From assembly GCA_016208205.1 (NCBI GenBank), contig JACQYP010000146.1:1-9849 (forward strand): 9,849 nucleotides of DNA, in the 5' to 3' direction. The DNA comes from Candidatus Desantisiibacteriota bacterium. GTDB lineage: Bacteria > UBA9089 > CG2-30-40-21. The translations under genes and the position numbers were made by a program. Of the stretch, positions 1 through 5,052 are shown in pieces. The notes below the pieces were generated by a model. It was not told where the DNA came from. It did no database searches and worked only from the letters and a program-made list of their open reading frames with translations. The number at the start of each line of letters is the position of its first letter. Position 1 is the stretch's first letter.

Positions 1-130
1 AAATAGATAAAAAATGAAACGATAAACAAGTACAATTTGCTAAAATTAAGAGGTGTATATGATTCAGACATATCTAATTAAAAAATGATAGACAATTTTT
101 TAATCGCTTAAACTGAAAATGAGTTTTTAG

Positions 131-265
131 AGGTGCCCATTTAATGAAAATGAAATATTTGTAGGCGAGCAATATGGGAAATTTGATTTTGATATCAATA
201 AGCAGATTGTAGCCGAGTATTCAGATATTGAGGAAAAAATGATTTTCAAACGGATTTTGCGATAA
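131..265 (+). pseudogene. Possible remnant of a small broken gene
   Basis: One frame is open for 44 codons between a TAG at 128-130 and a TAA at 263-265. It reads in part NENEIFVGEQYGKFDFD and ends MIFKRILR. Its composition looks like a soluble charged protein, but it has no ATG, GTG or TTG near its beginning. A well-spaced RBS-like AGAGGTG precedes an ATG at 144 in another frame, which stops after six codons. One frameshift around 160 would join that start to the open stretch and give a protein of about 40 residues. I do not recognise the family. It may be a decayed gene or chance; the stop is 21 bases before accB. Confidence 0.2.
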
Positions 266-271
266 CATTTT

Positions 272-279
272 AAAAGGGG
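272..279 (+). promoter_or_regulatory. Ribosome binding site of accB
   Basis: AAAAGGGG ends seven bases before the ATG at 287. It supports that start, which begins the normal AccB amino-terminal region. Confidence 0.6.
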
Positions 280-286
280 TATTTCG

Positions 287-742
287 ATGAAAAAAGATAA
301 GATACAAGATATGCTGGATGAGGTTATTGATATTTTTCTTGCTGAGGACATTGTTGAATTAGAGGTTAAGGATAATGAAAAAAGGGTGAGAATTAAACGG
401 GCAGAGGCGAATGGGGCAGCACCTCTGACAGGTGAGGAATTTATTCCGAGGACAAATGCGCCTTATATTCCAACTCGCAAAAAGAAGCTGCCGGAAGAAA
501 ACGCCAACTGGAAGAAGATCACCTCGCCCTTAACCGGTACATTTTACAGAAGTTCTTCGCCGGATGTTCCACCTTATGTAGGGATAGGAAGTATCATTAC
601 GCATGGACAAACACTGGGCTTATTAGAAGCGATGAAGATGTTTAATGAGATAAAGTCAGAGATGTCTGGAAAGATAATGAAGATTCTTGTGAATAGTGGG
701 GAAACAGTAGAGACAGGGGCTACGCTGTTTCTGGTAGAATAG
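287..742 (+). CDS. accB: Biotin carboxyl carrier protein of acetyl-CoA carboxylase (AccB/BCCP)
   Basis: This 151-residue protein is the biotin-carrying subunit of bacterial acetyl-CoA carboxylase. Biotin carboxylase (AccC) loads CO2 onto its biotin, and the carboxyltransferase AccAD passes it to acetyl-CoA to make malonyl-CoA for fatty-acid synthesis in the cytoplasm. The amino-terminal 35 residues (DMLDEVIDIFLAEDIVELEV) match the usual AccB start. A short charged, proline-containing linker follows, then the biotinyl domain from about residue 76. That domain has ITSPLTGTFYRSSSPDVPPY, which includes the AccB-type thumb, and the biotinylation motif EAMKM with Lys117 as acceptor (codon 635-637). 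The thumb favours AccB over other biotinyl carriers. Length is normal. Oddly, accC does not follow; a pilus ATPase gene starts 60 bases downstream. Confidence 0.95.
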   Translation: MKKDKIQDMLDEVIDIFLAEDIVELEVKDNEKRVRIKRAEANGAAPLTGEEFIPRTNAPYIPTRKKKLPEENANWKKITSPLTGTFYRSSSPDVPPYVGIGSIITHGQTLGLLEAMKMFNEIKSEMSGKIMKILVNSGETVETGATLFLVE

Positions 743-747
743 TAGAC

Positions 748-762
748 GAAGCGTCTCGCTTC
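748..762. repeat. Small palindrome between accB and the pilus ATPase gene
   Basis: GAAGCG-TCT-CGCTTC can form a six-base-pair stem with a three-base loop just after the accB stop. No T-run follows, so it does not look like an intrinsic terminator. It could be a short palindromic element like others in this window, or a weak processing or attenuation hairpin. The 60-base gap leaves room for read-through from accB into the next gene. Confidence 0.4.
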
Positions 763-786
763 ATATTGTGGGTTAGGGAGAAAGAC

Positions 787-792
787 AGGAGG
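787..792 (+). promoter_or_regulatory. Strong ribosome binding site of the pilU-like gene
   Basis: A perfect AGGAGG lies ten bases before the ATG at 803 and fixes the start of the pilus ATPase. It is the strongest Shine-Dalgarno sequence in the window. Confidence 0.75.
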
Positions 793-802
793 ATTTAGAG
801 AT

Positions 803-1867
803 ATGTTATTAGCTGATTTATTAGGAAAAATGGTTTCACAGGATGCCTCTGATTTATACCTCAAGTCAGATACACCTGCTACCTACAGGGTAGCTGGGGA
901 AACTATTCAGGAGAATACAAGGCTCAGCCCTATGGATGTAGAAAGGCTGGCTTATTCAGTCATGGGTGACGAGCAACAGGTTGAGTTTGTCCGGACAAAT
1001 GAGATGAACCTTGCATTTAACTATCCTGAGCTTGGCAGGTTCAGGTGTAATATCTATCGTCAACGAGGAACAGTAGGGATAGTTTTTCGCAGGGTAAAGG
1101 CTCAAATCCCAAATGTATCGGATCTTGCTTTGCCGCTAATATTAAATGAGCTTGTTATGGACAAAAGGGGATTGATACTGGTAGTTGGAGCTACGGGTTC
1201 AGGTAAGTCTACTACCCTCGCTGCCATGCTTAATCATCGTAACGAGACAGCCGGCGGGCATATTATTACCATTGAAGACCCAATCGAGTTTGTTTATAAA
1301 GATAAAAAAGCCATTATCAGTCAACGAGAGGTTGGGATTGATACCGAAGCCTATGATGCTGCCTTAAAAAATGCCCTCAGGCAAGCCCCTGATGTTATCC
1401 TTATTGGTGAGATGCGTGATACAGAAAGTGTTTCTGCAGCCATATACTTTGCTGAAACAGGTCATCTGGTAATGAGCACATTACATTCAACCAATGCCTT
1501 TCAGGCTATAGAAAGGATGCTGCAATTCTATCCTGGAGAGATGCATCCCCAGATACTTATGCAGCTTTCCCTGAACCTTAGGGCTATTGTCTCTCAGAGA
1601 TTAATCCCGCGAGCAGATGGAAAAGGTCGTGTTGCAGCAGTAGAAATCATGCTGGTTACCCCTCGCATCAAAGACCTTATCAAAAAGGGAGAAATTTCTC
1701 AGATTCGAGGGGCAATCCAGTCAGGATCAAAGGATGGTCTCCAGAGCTTTGAACAGGCATTGCATGAGCTTTATACAAAAAACTTGATTACCCTTGATGA
1801 TGCTATGGCAGCAGCAGATAGTGCCAATGATTTGAGGCTGAGGATAAAAGGGATGGCAACATTGTAG
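803..1867 (+). CDS. pilU: Type IV pilus retraction ATPase, PilT/PilU family, closest to PilU
   Basis: This 354-residue protein belongs to the secretion/twitching ATPases that power type IV pilus retraction as a cytoplasmic hexameric ring at the pilus base. It has an amino-terminal PAS-like region with ASDLYLKSD (15-23), Walker A GATGSGKS (129-136), the Asp box IITIEDPIEF (154-163), Walker B DVILIGEMRD (197-206) and the His box STLHSTNA (225-232). The carboxy-terminal half reads LSLNLRAIVSQRLIPRADGK, then DGLQSFEQAL and ADSANDLRLRIKG. From memory of the families, these match PilU better than PilT, although PilU usually works alongside PilT. Length is normal for the family and all catalytic motifs are intact. 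No other pilus gene is in the window. A divergent PilT remains possible. Confidence 0.88.
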   Translation: MLLADLLGKMVSQDASDLYLKSDTPATYRVAGETIQENTRLSPMDVERLAYSVMGDEQQVEFVRTNEMNLAFNYPELGRFRCNIYRQRGTVGIVFRRVKAQIPNVSDLALPLILNELVMDKRGLILVVGATGSGKSTTLAAMLNHRNETAGGHIITIEDPIEFVYKDKKAIISQREVGIDTEAYDAALKNALRQAPDVILIGEMRDTESVSAAIYFAETGHLVMSTLHSTNAFQAIERMLQFYPGEMHPQILMQLSLNLRAIVSQRLIPRADGKGRVAAVEIMLVTPRIKDLIKKGEISQIRGAIQSGSKDGLQSFEQALHELYTKNLITLDDAMAAADSANDLRLRIKGMATL

Positions 1868-1882
1868 GAGCGGAATAGAATT

Positions 1883-2005
1883 CAGAATTCAGGAGTCAGG
1901 AGTCAGAATGAGAGAACCTGCTTGCTTACTTGTAAAGGGAGAGTTTAACCCTCACCCCGTCTCTCTCCCATGAGGTCTATTCTGAATTCTGACTCCTGAA
2001 TTCTG
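1883..2005. repeat. Inverted-repeat element filling the pilU-fliJ gap
   Basis: A 16-base arm at 1883-1898 (CAGAATTCAGGAGTCA) has its exact reverse complement at 1990-2005. Homology continues inward imperfectly, and the left arm contains a duplicated GGAGTCAG. Between the arms lies a second hairpin, GGGAGAG (1937-1943) with CTCTCCC (1963-1969), around a C-rich stretch (AACCCTCACCCCG). No coding capacity is evident. The nested palindromes resemble non-autonomous dispersed repeats seen in many environmental genomes; that resemblance is from memory. The right arm ends 13 bases before the fliJ ATG. Confidence 0.8.
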
Positions 2006-2018
2006 CTTTAGGTATAAT

Positions 2019-2465
2019 ATGGCACGATTTGATTTTAAGTTTCAACATATCTTAAATATTAAGAAGCATAAAGAAAATCTATTACAGGAAGAGCTATCTC
2101 AATTAAAGCGCTTATTCCAACATGAAGAATCTGTCCTCTGGGGGATAGAGGATCAGACAAAAAAATGCCTGTTTAAGCTGAAAGAGCTTCAGGCAGGGAT
2201 GATCTCTATTCAGGAAATCATGGATTACCATAATTTTCTCATTAGCCTGAGCGAGGATATTACTGCTCAAAAAAACAAGCTTGAAAGCCTTTCTACAGAG
2301 ATAGATGGTGCTATCTCTAAATTGGTCCATGCCTCTCAGGAAAGAAAAATCTTTGAGAAATTAAGGCAGAAGAAATGGGATGAATTTCGCATAGAGGCGG
2401 GTAAGGAAGAACAGGAATTTATGGATGAGGTGGCATCAATTGGTCATGAGAGAAAAAATAAATAG
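2019..2465 (+). CDS. fliJ: FliJ-like flagellar export protein
   Basis: This 148-residue protein looks like FliJ, the coiled-coil stalk of the flagellar type III export ATPase. FliJ works in the cytoplasm with FliI and FliH and contacts the export gate. Family hallmarks are the start MARFDFKFQHILNIKKHKEN (1-20), a nearly all-helical, Glu/Lys/Gln-rich body, and the tail ERKIFEKLRQKKWDEF followed by KEEQEFMDEV (about 108-137), the usual FliJ carboxy-terminal coiled coil. Length matches FliJ (about 145-150). There are no membrane segments. The RBS is weak (TTTAGG, 2007-2012) and abuts the upstream repeat. fliH, fliI and other flagellar genes are absent here, so the gene is an orphan locally. Coiled-coil proteins are easy to misassign, but the amino-terminal signature is good. 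Confidence 0.78.
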   Translation: MARFDFKFQHILNIKKHKENLLQEELSQLKRLFQHEESVLWGIEDQTKKCLFKLKELQAGMISIQEIMDYHNFLISLSEDITAQKNKLESLSTEIDGAISKLVHASQERKIFEKLRQKKWDEFRIEAGKEEQEFMDEVASIGHERKNK

Positions 2466-2478
2466 GAATGATTACTCA

Positions 2479-2677
2479 GCCGCAGATAGACGCAGATAAG
2501 CTTAAAATAAGTAGCCGCTTGCGGCTTGAAATATGGAGTGCGAAAGCTTACTTGCTTTCGCTTTTATTTTCGCTTAACTAAAGCGGTAGCAAGTAAGCTG
2601 CCGTATTCCATATGAATTTTGTAGCCGCAAGCGGCTTAAAAGAAAAATATCTGCGTCTATCCGTGTAAATCAGCGGC
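2479..2677. repeat. 199-bp nested inverted-repeat (MITE-like) element upstream of ftsK
   Basis: The fliJ-ftsK gap is one large imperfect palindrome. The ends are GCCGC (2479-2483) and GCGGC (2673-2677), with an exact 14-base outer arm GATAGACGCAGATA at 2485-2498 and its complement at 2648-2661. Next inward, AGCCGCTTGCGGCT (2513-2526), itself a hairpin, pairs with AGCCGCAAGCGGCT (2623-2636). Then come ATATGGA (2531-2537) with TCCATAT (2607-2613), and AGCTTACTTGCT (2545-2556) with AGCAAGTAAGCT (2588-2599). The centre (about 2561-2581) is unpaired and AT-rich. No ORF is present. The layout suggests a non-autonomous palindromic element, or smaller palindromes nested in one another. It ends a few bases before the ftsK RBS. 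Confidence 0.88.
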
Positions 2678-2679
2678 AC

Positions 2680-2684
2680 AAAGG
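2680..2684 (+). promoter_or_regulatory. Weak ribosome binding site of ftsK
   Basis: AAAGG ends eight bases before the ATG at 2693, directly after the palindromic element. No better start or RBS lies nearby, and the protein from this ATG has the expected short charged amino terminus before the first membrane helix. Confidence 0.45.
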
Positions 2685-2692
2685 TACAAAAA

Positions 2693-4864
2693 ATGAAATC
2701 CAAAAAAAACAATGAGAGCACTGAACACACCAAACCCAATCAACCTTCTCTCATAGACGAGATTGTTGGGATAATACTGCTTGGGTTTAGCATCCTGTTG
2801 ATGTTGGCATTGATAACTCCAGAAAAAACAGGCAGTGCTGGAACATATCTGCATGATTTATTTGTTAGACCATTTGGCAGGAGTGCGTATCTCATCCCTG
2901 TAGTCATAAGTATCTTTGGCTGGGATCGTATCAATGCAAAGGGAATAAGAGGTATCTCAGGTATCATTCGCGGTATAGGCGGTATTTTGCTGCTGCTTGC
3001 CTCCTCTACCCTGCTTTCGCTTTTCTATTTAATCCATAATATTATGACAGATGGTGGTTATGTTGGAACACATTTTGGGATATGGCTGGCAAATAATTTC
3101 TATTATAGCTCGTATGTAATTGTTTTTACCTGCATAGCACTGGGTTTTATTCTGCTTACTCAATATTCGGTTATGGTGCCGTTTAATATCTTGAAAAGGG
3201 TAGGTACCTGGGGCATACGGCTAATCAGACTACCTGAAACAGAGGATGATGAAAGGCAGGAGAGGGTAGCTGTCAAGGGCTCAGACAAGGAAAAGAGAAG
3301 AACAGAAAAGCAAGAGAAAGTGGTAAAAGAAGAGGAGGCAAAAGCAGGGACAAAAGAGGTTCATATCCCTAATATTGTCCTACCAAAGGAGATAATCCTT
3401 ACCCAAACAGAGAGCATCCAGCCCTCAGAGGGTAGCGAAAAAACATATCAATTGCCGGATATTGCCCTGCTTCAGGATCCGCCGCCTGCCTCAGAAAAAG
3501 ACCTGCGGGAGGATCTATTGCTGACCTCAAAGCTTCTTGGTGATACCCTTGAAGAATTTGGGATTGATGCAAAGGTTGTTCAGGTAAACAGGGGACCCGT
3601 GCTGACGAGCTTTGAGGTTCAACCGGGAACAGGCGTAAAGGTATCCAAGATTGTTTCCCTTTCAGACGATCTTGCCCTGTCATTAGCCGCACCAAGCATC
3701 CGTATTGAAGCCCCTATCCCCGGCAAACAGGCTGTGGGTATAGAGATACCGAATAGAAAGGCAAATATGGTTGGACTTAAAGAGGTGCTCCTTTCAGAAC
3801 AGTTCCAGAATTCATCCTCAATCTTACCATTGGCATTGGGCAAGGATATTATGGGTAATCCCATAGTTACAGATTTGACCAAGATGCCTCATATGTTGGT
3901 TGCCGGTGCCACAGGATCAGGAAAAAGTGTCTGTATAAATGGTATTATTATGAGCCTGTTATACAAAACACACCCTGATAATGTAAAATTCCTGATGATT
4001 GACCCCAAGATGGTGGAACTGAGTGTCTATAACGGCATCCCACACCTGCGATTTCCAGTTATTACTGGACCAAAAGAGGCGGTCAAGAGCCTGAAATGGT
4101 TGGTCAAGGAGATGGAAGAAAGATATAAGCTCTTAGCCGGAGAAGGGGTGAGACATATCGAGGGCTATAATAATAAACTCAGTACAAGGGAAGAACCCAC
4201 TATGTCCTATATAGTAGCAATTATTGATGAATTGGCAGACTTGATGATGGTTTCTTCTCAAGAATGTGAGGATTCTATTGCCAGACTCGCTCAAATGGCA
4301 AGAGCCGTTGGGATTCATCTTATTCTGGCTACCCAACGACCCTCTGTAGACATCATTACCGGTGTAATTAAGGCTAACTTCCCTTCCCGCATTGCTTTTC
4401 AGGTTTTCTCCAAGACAGATTCAAGAACTATCCTTGATATGAATGGGGCAGATAAGCTTCTTGGCAGGGGAGACATGTTATTCTTGCCGCCGGGAGCACC
4501 CAAGCCTACCCGTATTCAGGGGGCATTTCTCTCTAATGAGGAGATTGAGGATGTTGTGAAATTTATTACATCACAAGGGTTTGAACCACATCAGGAAAAG
4601 TTTACAGCCAATACCCTGGAAGAAAAACAAACCATTTTTGATGAGGATGACCTTCTTGAGGATGTCCTCAGATTAGCGGTCAGAAATGAAAGTATCTCTA
4701 CCTCTATGATTCAGAGAAAGTTAAAGATTGGTTACAATCGTGCCGCAAGATTGGTTGAACTATTGGAAGAACATAATTTTGTCGGACCAGCCGATGGTGT
4801 GAAACCAAGAGAGGTTTATGTCAATCAGGAGGATTTAGACAGGCTGTTTGAACAGCATAGATAA
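2693..4864 (+). CDS. ftsK: FtsK/SpoIIIE DNA translocase
   Basis: This 723-residue membrane-anchored DNA pump moves chromosome ends through the closing septum and activates dimer resolution at dif. The amino-terminal domain has about four membrane helices (roughly 24-42, 62-78, 93-115, 140-158). A short charged linker (about 182-225) follows, much shorter than in E. coli FtsK. The motor has the alpha-domain region IDAKVVQVNRGPVLTSFEVQ (291-310), Walker A GATGSGKS (405-412), Walker B IVAIIDELADLM (507-518, Asp512-Glu513), LILATQRPS (543-551) and FPSRIAFQVFSKTDSRTILD (563-582). The carboxy-terminal gamma winged helix (about 652-710) contains QRKLKIGYNRAARL, the segment that reads KOPS-type polar DNA motifs. 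All key residues are present. Length is like SpoIIIE or short FtsK. Its neighbours are not division genes. Confidence 0.96.
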   Translation: MKSKKNNESTEHTKPNQPSLIDEIVGIILLGFSILLMLALITPEKTGSAGTYLHDLFVRPFGRSAYLIPVVISIFGWDRINAKGIRGISGIIRGIGGILLLLASSTLLSLFYLIHNIMTDGGYVGTHFGIWLANNFYYSSYVIVFTCIALGFILLTQYSVMVPFNILKRVGTWGIRLIRLPETEDDERQERVAVKGSDKEKRRTEKQEKVVKEEEAKAGTKEVHIPNIVLPKEIILTQTESIQPSEGSEKTYQLPDIALLQDPPPASEKDLREDLLLTSKLLGDTLEEFGIDAKVVQVNRGPVLTSFEVQPGTGVKVSKIVSLSDDLALSLAAPSIRIEAPIPGKQAVGIEIPNRKANMVGLKEVLLSEQFQNSSSILPLALGKDIMGNPIVTDLTKMPHMLVAGATGSGKSVCINGIIMSLLYKTHPDNVKFLMIDPKMVELSVYNGIPHLRFPVITGPKEAVKSLKWLVKEMEERYKLLAGEGVRHIEGYNNKLSTREEPTMSYIVAIIDELADLMMVSSQECEDSIARLAQMARAVGIHLILATQRPSVDIITGVIKANFPSRIAFQVFSKTDSRTILDMNGADKLLGRGDMLFLPPGAPKPTRIQGAFLSNEEIEDVVKFITSQGFEPHQEKFTANTLEEKQTIFDEDDLLEDVLRLAVRNESISTSMIQRKLKIGYNRAARLVELLEEHNFVGPADGVKPREVYVNQEDLDRLFEQHR

Positions 4865-4960
4865 TAAGGTAATTGCTTGCGGTTCAGTGGGTAAGAGAGC
4901 AAACCATCAACCGTGAACCTTGAATCGTGAAGGGAGACAACCGGAGTAATTACAAATTTA
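4865..4960. other. Intergenic stretch after ftsK, no clear terminator
   Basis: I see no gene here and no hairpin followed by a T-run. A six-base inverted pair GGTTCA (4881-4886) and TGAACC (4914-4919) brackets the middle. The stretch around 4905-4930 (ACCGTGAACC, then a similar TTGAATCGTGAA) looks like degenerate repeat sequence. Transcription from ftsK may read through or end by another mechanism. Confidence 0.4.
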
Positions 4961-4989
4961 TTGACAATCCATTCATGGTATGATAAAAT
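4961..4989 (+). promoter_or_regulatory. Sigma-70-type promoter of the large PQQ/FnIII gene
   Basis: A perfect -35 box TTGACA (4961-4966), a 17-base spacer and a -10 box TAAAAT (4984-4989, five of six to consensus) lie upstream of the ATG at 5053. Expected transcription start is about 4996-4998, giving a leader of roughly 55 bases. It indicates independent, probably housekeeping-sigma expression of the large gene rather than co-transcription with ftsK. No operator palindrome is evident over it. Confidence 0.8.
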
Positions 4990-5037
4990 ATCAGGTATTA
5001 GTGAAAGGTGTGCCTTGTTATTACAAGTCTTTAGCGT

Positions 5038-5042
5038 GGAGA
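5038..5042 (+). promoter_or_regulatory. Ribosome binding site of the PQQ/FnIII gene
   Basis: GGAGA ends ten bases before the ATG at 5053. This start gives a textbook signal peptide, while later in-frame ATGs would lose it. Confidence 0.6.
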
Positions 5043-5052
5043 ATTCCTTCAT

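Larger units (their letters stand above)
1..286. other. AT-rich region upstream of accB, no intact gene
   Basis: I see no convincing gene here. The stretch is strongly AT-rich, and the candidate reading frames are short. An ATG at 59 preceded by AGAGGTG runs only nine codons (MIQTYLIKK). An ATG at 144, also preceded by AGAGGTG at a good distance, stops after six codons (MKMKYL). The second half (131-265) holds a start-less open stretch that is listed separately. No confident promoter for accB could be picked out against the AT-rich background. Confidence 0.5.

Noticed and set aside
748..762. Hairpin after accB as an intrinsic terminator.
   Set aside because: The stem is only six pairs and no T-run follows.
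2013..2018. Perfect TATAAT immediately before the fliJ ATG, with CTGACT at 1989-1994 as a possible -35 box.
   Set aside because: Transcription would begin inside the fliJ coding sequence and lose the start codon; the -35 match is only four of six and lies in the repeat arm.
3399..3882. Minus-strand open frames inside ftsK.
   Set aside because: They are opposite-strand shadows of a strongly conserved FtsK coding region.
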